Source of the DNA: Hydrogenophaga sp.
GTDB taxonomy: Bacteria > Pseudomonadota > Gammaproteobacteria > Burkholderiales > Burkholderiaceae_C
Length of the DNA stretch: 64,000 nt
Reading direction: 5' to 3'
NCBI RefSeq assembly: GCF_030373245.1
Contig: NZ_JAUCZF010000005.1
Location: forward strand, 310,001 to 374,000
Shown here: positions 48,984 through 58,404 of the stretch, piece after piece
Layout of the letters: every line of letters begins with the position of its first letter
Position numbering within the stretch: the first letter of the stretch is position 1
Notes under the pieces: generated by a model
Database searches by the model: none
Seen by the model: only the letters and a program-made list of their open reading frames with translations
What the model was told of the DNA's origin: nothing
Position numbers and translations under genes: made by a program

Positions 48984-49724
48984 TCACTTGCTGGCCACCA
49001 GACAGTCTTTGATCAGAAACCAAATTCCACGAGGATAGTTGATCAGGTAGCGTTTCCACAGACGGCCTGGATCTTTTGCCAGACGATAGAGCCACTCAAG
49101 GCCTCCCCGCTGCATCCAATGAGGAGCACGACCGCCCTTCGGCCCCAGGATTTCAAATGTGCCCCCAATACCCATCAGCACCGCCTGTGGCACTTTCCGG
49201 CGAAGCTCGAGGGCCAACAGATCCTGCTTGGGCACACCGAGTGCAATGAACACGACGCGTGCCTGGTGCCGGATCAGTTCATCAGAAAACCATGAAAGCT
49301 GTTCGTCTGAGAGGTCAACCATGCCGTCGTAGACAAACGCACACGCCTCAACCGTCCGAGCACCATAGGTCTTGATGGTCTCAAGCGGGCTCTTGCCACC
49401 GATGACGGCAAACTTCGGCACATTTTTGACTCTGAGCAAAGCGTCCACCAGATCAACGCCCGTAGTGCGCCCGTCGATCGTCCGCCCTGGATACTTAAAA
49501 TTTGACGCCCAAACCAGGGGCATGCCATCTGCAGTGATGATGTCTGCCTTCTGGATCATTTTCCAATAGTCCGGATCGCGCGATCCGCGCGCGAGCATTT
49601 CAGTGTTAAGCGTCAGCAGCCACGCACCCTCACTCCGACCGACCCGGTCTGTCACCTCTTTAAGGTGATCGCTTACGCCCCTGCGGGAAACGGTCAGCCC
49701 GCAAATATCACAAATATCGGTCAT
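48984..49724 (-). CDS. WecG/TagA/CpsF-family glycosyltransferase (GT26)
   Basis: A 246-residue membrane-associated enzyme that adds a sugar such as ManNAc or ManNAcA to an undecaprenyl-PP-linked acceptor. Motifs: LTLNTEMLARGSRDPDYW, ADIITADGMPLVWAS, FIALGVPKQDLLALELRR and MGIGGTFEILGPKGGRAPHW, with the catalytic aspartate expected in TADGMP. I chose the ATG at 49724 (MTDICDICGLTV); the frame is open further upstream into the intergenic region without family support. It is divergent from the AAA ATPase gene. Confidence 0.88.
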   Translation of the reverse strand: MTDICDICGLTVSRRGVSDHLKEVTDRVGRSEGAWLLTLNTEMLARGSRDPDYWKMIQKADIITADGMPLVWASNFKYPGRTIDGRTTGVDLVDALLRVKNVPKFAVIGGKSPLETIKTYGARTVEACAFVYDGMVDLSDEQLSWFSDELIRHQARVVFIALGVPKQDLLALELRRKVPQAVLMGIGGTFEILGPKGGRAPHWMQRGGLEWLYRLAKDPGRLWKRYLINYPRGIWFLIKDCLVASK

Positions 49725-49938
49725 GCGAACACAAGATTCCACTGAAACTGTCGGCCTGAGGCTCCCCTCGCCATGATCGTATTCGATAATGTTGTTTTGG
49801 ATTAGTGAACAAATCGGCGCTCTCGCCCGTTGATTCGAATTCGTGCGCGAGGCCCAGTGCCCACCTGTGGAGCACCGCAGCATTTCTGGTCCAGACCGCC
49901 CCCCTGCCGAATCGGCGGCTTTCACCACCAGACAGAAC
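49725..49938. promoter_or_regulatory. Divergent intergenic region between wecG-like and ATPase genes
   Basis: 214 nt that must hold promoters for both the minus-strand glycosyltransferases and the plus-strand PKS/NRPS run. An AT-rich patch at about 49780-49812 (TATTCGATAATGTTGTTTTGGATTAG) contains GATAAT, a possible -10 box, but I cannot define matching -35 boxes with confidence. Confidence 0.35.
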
Positions 49939-50853
49939 ATGTACGAATCCTTCTACGGTCTGAAAGAGAAACCTTTCTCCATTCAGCCAGACCCCGACTT
50001 TCTCTATATGGGCAAGCGGCATTCGCTCGCCTACACCATGCTGCAGTACGCCATCCACAACCGGGCTGGCTTCACGGTGATCTGCGGCGACATCGGGTGC
50101 GGCAAAACCACGCTGATCCGCCGACTGCTCAAAGAGATGGGCGACGAGGTTTCGGTAGGCATGGTCACCAACACCCACCCCGATCTGGCCGACCTGACAG
50201 AGTGGATCATGCTGGCGTTCGGATTGCCCTATGACCGCCTGACGCCCGTGGCGCGCTATGACGCCTTCCAGCGCTTTCTGATCAACGAATACGGGCAGGG
50301 CCGCAGAGTCTTGCTGATCGTTGACGAAGCCCAGAATTTGAGCGCGCCGGCCATGGAGTCGCTGCGCATGCTCTCCAACATCAATGCCGACAAGGATCAG
50401 TTGCTGCAGATCATATTGGTAGGGCAACCCCAGTTGCGCGACCTGCTGAAGCGGCCAGAGTTGCAGCAGTTTGCCCAGCGGGTCGCGGCAGACTTCTTCA
50501 TCCCGCCCCTCAATTCGGTGGAGGGAGGCGACTACATCGCGCACCGGCTCAAGGTGGCCGGCAGAGAACGCCAGCTGTTCACGCCGCTGGCCACATCCAA
50601 AATCGCAAGGGCTGCGGGCGGCATTCCCCGAAGCATCAACATCCTCGCTGAAATGGCCCTGGTCTATGGGTTTGCGGAAGAGGAACGGCTGATCGACGTG
50701 CACATCGTCGATGAAGTGCTCAGGGATCGCCATCAGTTTGGGGTCCTGGGCGACATCAACTTCCAGATCAGCCAGCCCGGGGACCTCAAGCAGGTTGACG
50801 CCCAACCAGGTGACAGTCGCTTCAAGGATGATGCACCTCCCCAAAAAGCGTGA
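49939..50853 (+). CDS. AAA ATPase of the ExeA/GspA-like, XrtA-locus-associated type
   Basis: A 304-residue cytoplasmic P-loop ATPase. It begins MYESFYGLKEKPFSIQPDPD, the signature start of the ExeA-like ATPases in PEP-CTERM/XrtA exopolysaccharide loci. Walker A GDIGCGKTTLI lies at about 50-60 and Walker B VLLIVDEAQNL at about 124-134. Sensor-like RVAADFFIPPL and a C-terminal helical lid follow. I chose the ATG at 49939; an earlier in-frame ATG (49843) adds 32 residues without the motif. No exosortase gene is visible in the window. It leads the PKS/NRPS run and may energise or regulate export. Confidence 0.87.
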   Translation: MYESFYGLKEKPFSIQPDPDFLYMGKRHSLAYTMLQYAIHNRAGFTVICGDIGCGKTTLIRRLLKEMGDEVSVGMVTNTHPDLADLTEWIMLAFGLPYDRLTPVARYDAFQRFLINEYGQGRRVLLIVDEAQNLSAPAMESLRMLSNINADKDQLLQIILVGQPQLRDLLKRPELQQFAQRVAADFFIPPLNSVEGGDYIAHRLKVAGRERQLFTPLATSKIARAAGGIPRSINILAEMALVYGFAEEERLIDVHIVDEVLRDRHQFGVLGDINFQISQPGDLKQVDAQPGDSRFKDDAPPQKA

Positions 50854-50864
50854 TGTACCTCGCA

Positions 50865-50895
50865 CCCATGTTACAAATTGTTGAGTAACAATGGG
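50865..50895. promoter_or_regulatory. Inverted repeat in the leader of the PKS gene
   Basis: CCCATGTTAC (50865-50874), a 10-nt loop AAATTGTTGA, then GTAACAATGGG (50885-50895): ten complementary base pairs with a single bulged A. It lies in the 89-nt gap between the ATPase stop and the PKS GTG start. It could be an operator for a dimeric regulator or a hairpin that sets the ratio of ATPase to PKS; the sequence alone cannot choose. No U-tract follows, so it is not a typical terminator. Confidence 0.5.
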
Positions 50896-50942
50896 AGTCC
50901 CGGAGCCAAATTCGTCACCGGGCAGCTCAGTCAAGAACCCGC

Positions 50943-53900
50943 GTGACCACGTCCAGCTCAACCCAAAACGACATCGCCATTGTGGGCATGGCAGCGCACC
51001 TGCCCGGTGCCGCTGACCCCAACGCTTATTGGGCGAACCTTCGAAACGGCATTGAGTCCATCCGGCGCATCAGCGAGGCGGACCTGATTGCAGCCGGCGA
51101 GCGCCCCGAACGCATGCGGCACCGCAACTACGTGCCGGCGGCAGCCCCCTTGGACGGGTTCGAACAGTTCGACGCTGAATTTTTCGGCTTCAGCCCCAAG
51201 GAAGCGGCCATCATGGATCCGCAACACCGCCAGTTTCTGGAGGTGGCCTGGGAGGCGCTGGAGAGCGCAGGACACCCACCCGAAAGCTTTGCCGGCCCGA
51301 TCGCTGTGTTTGCCGGTTGCGGCATGGGCAGCTACTTCTACTTCAACATCTGCTCGAACCCGGATCTGGTGGCCAGCACCGGGATGTTCTTGCTGCGTCA
51401 CACCGGCAACGACAAGGATTTCCTGTCGACCCGAGTCAGCCACATCTTTGACCTCAAGGGTCCCAGCGTCAACATCCAGACCGCGTGTTCGACCTCGCTG
51501 GTGGCGGTGCACTACGCCTGTCAGTCCCTGTTGCTCGGGGAGTGCGACATGGCCCTGGCCGGGGGCGTGACCATCGAGCTGCCGCATGCCCGCGGGTACA
51601 TCTTTCAGGAAGGCGAGATCCTCTCGCCCGACGGCCACTGCCACGCGTTTGACCACCGTGCTCAGGGCACAGTGTTCGGATCTGGTGCCGGTGTGGTGGT
51701 GCTGCGCCGACTCGAAGACGCCCTCCAGGACGGCGACCACATCTGGGCCGTGATCAGAGGCACGGCGATCAACAACGACGGTGCGGCCAAGGCCGGGTAC
51801 CTGGCGCCCAGCGTGGACGGTCAGGCCAAGGCGATCGCCGAAGCGCAAGCTGTGGCCGGGGTGAGCGCCGACACGATCGACTACGTGGAATGTCACGGCA
51901 CCGGCACTTACCTGGGCGACCCGATCGAGGTGGCCGCGCTGACGCAAGCGTTCCAGGCCACCACGTCCGAGACTGGCTTCTGCCGGATTGGCTCGGTCAA
52001 AACCAACATCGGCCACACCGACACCGCCGCGGGCGTGGCCAGCCTCATCAAGGTGTCGCTGGCGCTCAAGCACCGTGAGATTCCGCCCAGCCTCGGCTAC
52101 GAAGCGCCCAACCCCTCGATCGACTTTGAAAACAGCCCGTTTCAGGTCAATCACTCCCTGAGGGCCTGGGAGTCGCACAAGGGCCCACGTCGCGCTGGCG
52201 TGAACTCGCTCGGGGTGGGTGGCACCAATGCACATGCGGTGCTGGAAGAAGCGCCTGAGCGCGAAGCTTCCGATCCATCGGATTGGCCCTTCCAGTTGCT
52301 GGTGGTGTCGGGGCGCTCGCGCGCTGCGGTCGACGCCAACGCCAAGGCGCTGGCGGCGCACCTACGGGCTCACCCGGAGCAGCTGCTGGCTGATGTGGCC
52401 TTCACGCTCAAGGAAGGACGGCGGGCTTTTGAACACCGGCGCGTGCTGGTGGCTGCCACGCACGAAGAAGCCGCTACCCTGCTCGAAGGCACGGACACGC
52501 GACGAGTTTTCACCCACATTCATCTCGGTGACGATCCGGAGGTGGTGTTCATGTTCCCGGGCGGCGGCGCGCAATACGCGGGCATGGCGCGCGAGCTGTA
52601 CGCCACCGAGCCGGTGTTTCAGGACTGGATGGATCAGGGTCTGGACGTGCTGCAGAAGCAGCTGAATTACGACATCCGCGCGGTGTGGCTGCCCGAGCCC
52701 AAGCAGCATGCCGAAGCGGTGGAAAAACTCAAGCGACCCTCGGTGCAGCTGCCGCTGATCATGATCGTGGAGTACGCGCTCGCGCAGCTGTGGATATCGT
52801 GGGGCGTCAAGCCCGCCGCCCTGGTGGGCCACAGCATGGGCGAAAACACTGCCGCCTGTCTGGCGGGCGTGATGTCGTTCGAGGACTGCATCGGCCTGGT
52901 GCTGCTGCGCGGGCAGCTGTTCGACTCGGTTCCACCGGGCGGCATGCTCAGCGTACCGCTTCCGGCGGCCGAGGTGCAGGGTTTGATGGAACCAGCGCTG
53001 GACATGGCCAGTGTGAACGCGCCCGAACTGTGTGTGGTCTCTGGCCCGCAAGATGCGCTGGACCGTCTCGAGGCCCAGCTGCGAGCGCGCGAGGTGGAAC
53101 CGCAGCGCGTGCAGATCGACATTGCCGCGCACTCGCGCATGCTTGAGTCCATCCTGGCCCGGTTCGAGGCGTACCTGCGCAGCATCCGCCTCAGCGCGCC
53201 CAAACTGACCATCATTTCCAACCGCGATGGCCAGCCTCTGAGCGCAGCCGATGCCACCGATCCGCTGTACTGGGTGCGCCACCTGCGCAACACGGTCCAC
53301 TTTGCCGACTGCCTGTCGACCTTGAAAAAGGACAGCCAGCGGGTGTATTTGGAGGTCGGCCCGGGGAAGACGCTGGGCTCTCTGGCGCAGGCCAACGGCG
53401 TTCCCGCGTCGCAGGTCATCAACTCGATGCGCCACGCCGACCACGCCGTTCCAGACGATGTGTGGTTCCTGGGCACGCTGGGCCGGTTGTGGGCCAACGG
53501 GGTGTCGGTCGACTGGGAGCCGATCTGGGGCGAATCGCGCCGCCACCGCGTACCGCTGCCGACCTATGCCTTCCAGCGCAAGCCTTACTTCATCGCGCCC
53601 GGCGTGGCACAAACCAAGGTGGAAAACGCCCGGCCTGCGCGCACCGACGACATCACCCAATGGGGCTATCAGCCCCGCTGGCGTCCGCGCCCGGCCGACT
53701 GCGAGATCGACGTCACACAGGACCTCGCTCAGACCGAGGCACGCCACTGGCTGGTTTTTCTGGATGAGACCGGCGTCGCTGAAGCGGCCGTGGCACGTTT
53801 GCGCGATGCGGGGCACACCGTCACCGTGGTGCGCTCGGGCGACGTGTTCGCCCGCATCAGCGAATTCGAATACCTGCTGGCCCCGGAGCGCGGCCGCGAG

Positions 53901-56900
53901 GGTTACGACGAACTCGTGCGCGATCTGGTTTCGTCGGGCCACACGCCGCAGGCGGTGGTGCACGCCTGGCTGCTCACCCGCGAAGAAAGCTTCCGCCCGG
54001 GCAGCAGTTTCTTCCACCGCAACATCGAACAGGGCTTCTTCAGCCTGTTGTTCCTGGCGCAAGCCATGGCAGAAGAAAACCTACCCAAGCCGATGCACCT
54101 GACGGTGCTCAGTTCTGGCGCGGTGCGCGTGCGCGAAGAAGCCCTGCCCTACCCCGAAAAAGCCACGGTGGCTGGTCCGGTGAAGGTGGCGCCCCGCGAG
54201 TTGCCGGGCCTCACCTGCACTTGGCTGGACCTTCAATTGCCCACCCTGCCCACGGGCTGGCGCGCCAAACCCGACCCCGAGGCCGCTCGCGCGCTGGTGG
54301 ACCAGGTACTCGAAGAATTGCTGGCTGCACCAGGTAACCGCCAGGTGGCGTTGCGCGGGCCCAAGCGGCTGGAACTCGGCTACGCGCCATTGCCGCTGCC
54401 ACCATCGGACGACCTGGGCGCATGGCCCAGGCAATGCGTCTGCCTGATCACCGGCGGCCTGGGCGGCATCGGCCTGACCTTGGCCGAGCGCCTGGCGCGC
54501 GAGAAGCAAGCGCGGCTGGTGCTGCTGACACGCAGTGAGATGCCACCGGTCGAAACCTGGGACGAAGTTCTGCGCACGAACGATCCGGCCGAGTTGCTGG
54601 TGCGGCGCATTCTCGACGTCCGCCGCCTGCAGTCCCTGGGTGCCGAGGTGCTGGTACTCGCGGCCGATGTGTGCAATGTGCGCGACATGCAGCAGGCGGT
54701 CGAACAGACCACGAAGCGCTTTGGGCGCATCCATGCGGTGATCCACGCCGCCGGTGTGGTGGACGACGGACCGATCCTCACCAAAACCTCGGGCGGGGTC
54801 GAAGAAGTGTTCGCGCCCAAGGTGCACGGAGTGCAGATCCTCCATGGCCTGTTCCCCGACGGCAGCATCGACCATCTGGTCCTGTTTTCGTCCACCAGTA
54901 CGGTCACTGCACCGGCCGGCCAGGTCGACTACGTGGCCGCCAACGAATACCTCAACGCCTATGCCCGGCACCGCGCTGGCGGACGCACCCGGGTGGTTGC
55001 CGTCAACTGGGGCATCTGGAACGAAGTCGGCATGGCGGCTTCGGCCATGGCCGAACGCCTGGGCGAAAAGCCACCGGCACCACGCCACCCGGCCGGGCAA
55101 CCTCTGCTGGACGAAGCCACCTTCGATGCGCAAGGACACCGCATCTTCAACGCCACCTACCGCTGTGAAGACCGCTGGATTCTCGATGGCCACCGCACCA
55201 AAGCGGGTCAGGCCCTGTTGCCGGGCACCGGCTATCTGGAACTCGCCGCACAGGCCCTGCGCGGCAACGGCGAGACCGGACCGTTCGCGATCCAGGACCT
55301 CTACTTTTTCCGACCGCTGGAGGTGGAAGACGACAAACCGCGCCAGCTGCGCGTTCGTTTGCACCGCAGCGACGAAGGCTACCGTTTTGAGGTGCGCAGC
55401 GATTGCCGGCTTGATGGTCGCAACGGCTTCCAGCTCAACGCACAGGCCACGCTGGTACCGGGTCGCCTGCCTGCGGCGGCTGCCATCGACCCACAAGCCG
55501 TGCTGGCACGTTGCACACTGCACCGGGAAGAAGACCCGGCTGGCTGGCGTTCGCCGCAGGAAACGCACTTGAACTTCGGCCCGCGCTGGCGGGTACTGCA
55601 ATCGGTAGCCTTTGGCCAAGGCGAAGGCTTGGCACGCCTGCAACTGCCCGCCGCTTTTGAGAGTGATCTGCAAGAGGGCTACCAGCTGCACCCTGCCCTG
55701 CTCGACCTGGCCACCGGCTGGGCCATGCACCTAATCAGCGGCTACGCACCAGACCACCTGTGGGTGCCGGTGTCTTACCGGGAGGTGCGCGTCCACCGGC
55801 CCCTGCCCGCCCAGCTGTGGAGCTGGGTGCGCAACGCACAGGACAACCGGGCCGATGCGCCCTTCGCCGTGTTCGACGTGACCCTGTGCGATGAACAGGG
55901 ACAGGTCTGTGTAGAGGTGGAGGGTTTCTCGATCCGTCGACTGGAAGATTCGGGTTTCGGTGCGGCCAGCCGCCTCGACGAGCGCGAAGTCGAGTTTGAA
56001 GACCTGAGCCACGCGGGCGACAACGGTCATAAGCTTTCACCGAGCGAAGAACAGCTGCAGTACAACGTGTCGCAAGGCATTCTGCCGGCCGAAGGCGCTG
56101 ACGCGTTTGGCCGCGCCCTGGCGACCGGTCTGCCCCAGGTGATCGTCTCGTCGATGGACCTCGAAGCCCTGGTGCGCCAGGCCGGTCAGTCCATGCAGAC
56201 CGAAGCGAGCGACGGCCAGAAATTCCAGCGACCCGACCTCGACAGCGAATACGTGGCCCCGCGCAACGACACCGAGCGCACGCTGGTGGGCTTCTGGGAA
56301 GAACTGCTCGGCGTCAACCAGGTGGGCGTGGAAGACAGCTTCTTCGACCTGGGTGGTCACTCTCTGATCGCGGTGCGCCTGTTCGCCATGATCAAGAAGG
56401 CCTACCGGGTCGAGTTCCCAATCTCGGTGCTGTTCGAGGCGCCCACCATCGCTCTGAGCGCGGCCCTGATCCGCGAACGCCTGGGCGACGCGGCCGATGG
56501 ACCCGCCGACGGTTCGGCACTGCCGGCACCCAAGGCCCCCCGCAAACGCTTCACCCACTTGGTGGCCATGCACGACGGCGAGGGCGGAGAGCGCACGCCC
56601 TTCTTCCTGGTGGCCGGCATGTTTGGCAACGTGCTCAACCTGCGGCACCTGGCCCGCCTTCTGGGGGCCGATCGGCCGTTCTACGGTCTGCAGGCCCGCG
56701 GGCTGTATGGCGACCAGCCACCCCACGAGACCTTTGAAGAAGCGGCAGTCGATTACATCGCCGAGATGCGCCAGGTCCAGCCCCATGGTCCGTACCTGCT
56801 GGGCGGCTTCTCGGGTGGTGGTATCACCGCCTACGAGATCGCCAGGCAACTGGAGGCAGCGGGAGAAGAGGTGGCCTTGCTGGTACTGCTGGACACCCCC

Positions 56901-57386
56901 CTGCCGATGCGACCATTGCTCAACCGCACGGACAAAGCCATCATCAAGCTGGCGGAACTGCGCAAACAGGGCGCGGGTTTCCTGCTGGACTGGGCCCGCA
57001 GGCGTTTTCAATGGGAACTCAACCGGTTTCGCAATCGCAACGCACCGCCCATACAGCCGCGATCGAACCAGCTCAACAACGAAGCCATCCAGACTGCCTT
57101 CCTGGCAGCGCTGCCGCGCTACCGGTTGGAAAGGTGGGGTGGCTCTGCGGTGTTGTTCCGGCCTCCTCAGGATCTTCATTGGAAGGTCTCCGGAGGACGC
57201 TGGGTCAGCTCCGGCCTAGAGTACGTCTATCCTGACAACGACTGGACTCGCTACATACCCGCTCTCCAGGTGCTGGAAGTCCCCGGCGATCACGACTCCA
57301 TGGTGCTGGAACCAAATGTGCGCGTGATGGCCAGTCTTTTGAAGGACTGCATCGAAAAGGCCCAATCGCTTGGAGGGGGCGAGTGA
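50943..57386 (+). CDS. Single-module type I polyketide synthase: KS-AT-KR-DH-ACP-TE
   Basis: A 2147-residue modular PKS. KS: residues about 5-440 with C182 (QTACSTS), H318 (ECHGTGT) and H358 (NIGH). AT: about 530-850 with S631 in GHSMGE; specificity not decidable. KR: about 1165-1380 with GGLGGIG and Y1330 (VDYVAANEYLNAYA). DH: about 1390-1680 with H1417 (DGHRTKAGQALLPGTGYL) and D1588 (HPALLDLATG). ACP: S1807 in FFDLGGHSLIAV. TE: S1957 (GGFSGGG), D1984 and H2117 (GDHDSM). All catalytic residues seen are present. KR precedes DH, unlike the usual DH-KR order. GTG start at 50943; the 3' end overlaps the GT gene. Confidence 0.93.
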   Translation: MTTSSSTQNDIAIVGMAAHLPGAADPNAYWANLRNGIESIRRISEADLIAAGERPERMRHRNYVPAAAPLDGFEQFDAEFFGFSPKEAAIMDPQHRQFLEVAWEALESAGHPPESFAGPIAVFAGCGMGSYFYFNICSNPDLVASTGMFLLRHTGNDKDFLSTRVSHIFDLKGPSVNIQTACSTSLVAVHYACQSLLLGECDMALAGGVTIELPHARGYIFQEGEILSPDGHCHAFDHRAQGTVFGSGAGVVVLRRLEDALQDGDHIWAVIRGTAINNDGAAKAGYLAPSVDGQAKAIAEAQAVAGVSADTIDYVECHGTGTYLGDPIEVAALTQAFQATTSETGFCRIGSVKTNIGHTDTAAGVASLIKVSLALKHREIPPSLGYEAPNPSIDFENSPFQVNHSLRAWESHKGPRRAGVNSLGVGGTNAHAVLEEAPEREASDPSDWPFQLLVVSGRSRAAVDANAKALAAHLRAHPEQLLADVAFTLKEGRRAFEHRRVLVAATHEEAATLLEGTDTRRVFTHIHLGDDPEVVFMFPGGGAQYAGMARELYATEPVFQDWMDQGLDVLQKQLNYDIRAVWLPEPKQHAEAVEKLKRPSVQLPLIMIVEYALAQLWISWGVKPAALVGHSMGENTAACLAGVMSFEDCIGLVLLRGQLFDSVPPGGMLSVPLPAAEVQGLMEPALDMASVNAPELCVVSGPQDALDRLEAQLRAREVEPQRVQIDIAAHSRMLESILARFEAYLRSIRLSAPKLTIISNRDGQPLSAADATDPLYWVRHLRNTVHFADCLSTLKKDSQRVYLEVGPGKTLGSLAQANGVPASQVINSMRHADHAVPDDVWFLGTLGRLWANGVSVDWEPIWGESRRHRVPLPTYAFQRKPYFIAPGVAQTKVENARPARTDDITQWGYQPRWRPRPADCEIDVTQDLAQTEARHWLVFLDETGVAEAAVARLRDAGHTVTVVRSGDVFARISEFEYLLAPERGREGYDELVRDLVSSGHTPQAVVHAWLLTREESFRPGSSFFHRNIEQGFFSLLFLAQAMAEENLPKPMHLTVLSSGAVRVREEALPYPEKATVAGPVKVAPRELPGLTCTWLDLQLPTLPTGWRAKPDPEAARALVDQVLEELLAAPGNRQVALRGPKRLELGYAPLPLPPSDDLGAWPRQCVCLITGGLGGIGLTLAERLAREKQARLVLLTRSEMPPVETWDEVLRTNDPAELLVRRILDVRRLQSLGAEVLVLAADVCNVRDMQQAVEQTTKRFGRIHAVIHAAGVVDDGPILTKTSGGVEEVFAPKVHGVQILHGLFPDGSIDHLVLFSSTSTVTAPAGQVDYVAANEYLNAYARHRAGGRTRVVAVNWGIWNEVGMAASAMAERLGEKPPAPRHPAGQPLLDEATFDAQGHRIFNATYRCEDRWILDGHRTKAGQALLPGTGYLELAAQALRGNGETGPFAIQDLYFFRPLEVEDDKPRQLRVRLHRSDEGYRFEVRSDCRLDGRNGFQLNAQATLVPGRLPAAAAIDPQAVLARCTLHREEDPAGWRSPQETHLNFGPRWRVLQSVAFGQGEGLARLQLPAAFESDLQEGYQLHPALLDLATGWAMHLISGYAPDHLWVPVSYREVRVHRPLPAQLWSWVRNAQDNRADAPFAVFDVTLCDEQGQVCVEVEGFSIRRLEDSGFGAASRLDEREVEFEDLSHAGDNGHKLSPSEEQLQYNVSQGILPAEGADAFGRALATGLPQVIVSSMDLEALVRQAGQSMQTEASDGQKFQRPDLDSEYVAPRNDTERTLVGFWEELLGVNQVGVEDSFFDLGGHSLIAVRLFAMIKKAYRVEFPISVLFEAPTIALSAALIRERLGDAADGPADGSALPAPKAPRKRFTHLVAMHDGEGGERTPFFLVAGMFGNVLNLRHLARLLGADRPFYGLQARGLYGDQPPHETFEEAAVDYIAEMRQVQPHGPYLLGGFSGGGITAYEIARQLEAAGEEVALLVLLDTPLPMRPLLNRTDKAIIKLAELRKQGAGFLLDWARRRFQWELNRFRNRNAPPIQPRSNQLNNEAIQTAFLAALPRYRLERWGGSAVLFRPPQDLHWKVSGGRWVSSGLEYVYPDNDWTRYIPALQVLEVPGDHDSMVLEPNVRVMASLLKDCIEKAQSLGGGE

Positions 57387-58372
57387 AGCAGGTCACACAA
57401 CCGAGCGTGTTGACGGTGGTGCTCAACTACAGAACACCCGACCTGACGATTCGAGCCGTGGAAGCGGCGTTGGGCGAGATGGAGGGACTTGCGGGCGCCA
57501 TCACGGTGGTTGACAACGATTCGGGTGACGGGTCGTATGAAACCCTGGTCAAGTTGGTTCAGGAGCGCGGCTGGAACCGGGTGCGGGTCTTCCAGTCGGG
57601 GCGCAACGGCGGCTACGGGGCAGGCAACAACTTCGGCATTCGCCAAGGCCTGCCCGATGGTTCGGTACCGGATTTCGTTTACATCCTCAATTCGGATGCG
57701 TTTCCTGAGGCTGGTGCCATTCGAGTACTGAAGGAGTACCTGCAAGCCCATCCATTGGTGGGTCTTGCGGGAAGCCGTCTCCACGGGGAAGACTCTGTCT
57801 ACCACCAGACTGCTTTCCGGTTTCCAACTTTCTTCAGCGAATTCGAAAGCGCTGCGGCAACAGGCCCGATCTCCCGCCTGCTGCGACGTTACATCGTTCC
57901 GCTGCCCGAACCTCTTGAAGCCCAGACCGTGGACTGGATGGCGGGTGCCAGCCTGATGTTGCGCCACCGGGTGTTCGAGGAGACCGGCGGCTTCGATGAG
58001 CGCTTCTTCCTCTACTTTGAAGAAACCGATCTGTCCTTGCGAGCCAAGCGGTTGGGATGGAACTCAGTGTATCTGCCGCAGAGCCGCGTCATGCACATCG
58101 GCTCGGTCTCCACCGGCATGAAGTCGTGGAAACGAATGCCAGCATTCTGGTTCGATTCTCGCCTCTGGTACTTCACCAAAAATCACGGGGCACTCTACGC
58201 CGCTACGGCTACAGTGGCCTATGCGGCAGGTGCAACGATTTCGAAGCTGCGCAGGCTTGGCCGCCCCGAAGATGGTCAGCCTGAGCACTTTCTCAAAGAT
58301 CTGGTATCCCACGCCCTTCGCTGCGCTTGGAACCGCCGCATTGCCGGACATGGCAGCCACGAGTCCACGTGA
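57383..58372 (+). CDS. GT2-family glycosyltransferase (rhamnosyltransferase/WbbL-like)
   Basis: A 329-residue GT-A enzyme: LTVVLNYRTPDLTIRAVEAA, VVDNDSGDGSYETL, GRNGGYGAGNNFGI, VYILNSDAFPEAGA (DxD-like metal site) and WMAGASLMLRHRVFEETGGF followed by FDERFFLYFEETDLSLRAKR. The last segment is typical of dTDP-rhamnose-type GT2 enzymes. The GTG start at 57383 overlaps the PKS stop (GTGA), so PKS and GT are translationally coupled, which supports transfer of a sugar to the PKS product. The NRPS gene begins 32 nt after its stop. Confidence 0.88.
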   Translation: MKQVTQPSVLTVVLNYRTPDLTIRAVEAALGEMEGLAGAITVVDNDSGDGSYETLVKLVQERGWNRVRVFQSGRNGGYGAGNNFGIRQGLPDGSVPDFVYILNSDAFPEAGAIRVLKEYLQAHPLVGLAGSRLHGEDSVYHQTAFRFPTFFSEFESAAATGPISRLLRRYIVPLPEPLEAQTVDWMAGASLMLRHRVFEETGGFDERFFLYFEETDLSLRAKRLGWNSVYLPQSRVMHIGSVSTGMKSWKRMPAFWFDSRLWYFTKNHGALYAATATVAYAAGATISKLRRLGRPEDGQPEHFLKDLVSHALRCAWNRRIAGHGSHEST

Positions 58373-58404
58373 CACCCCAAATTCAGCGATTTCCGGAGTT
58401 CTCC

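Noticed and set aside
20852..49724. Proof of an integrative island with att sites
   Set aside because: No integrase gene and no second tRNA-Ser 3'-end copy were found within the window.
52362..55730. Minus-strand open frames of over 500 codons inside the PKS gene
   Set aside because: They are antisense shadows of the KS-AT and KR-DH coding regions; translations match no family.
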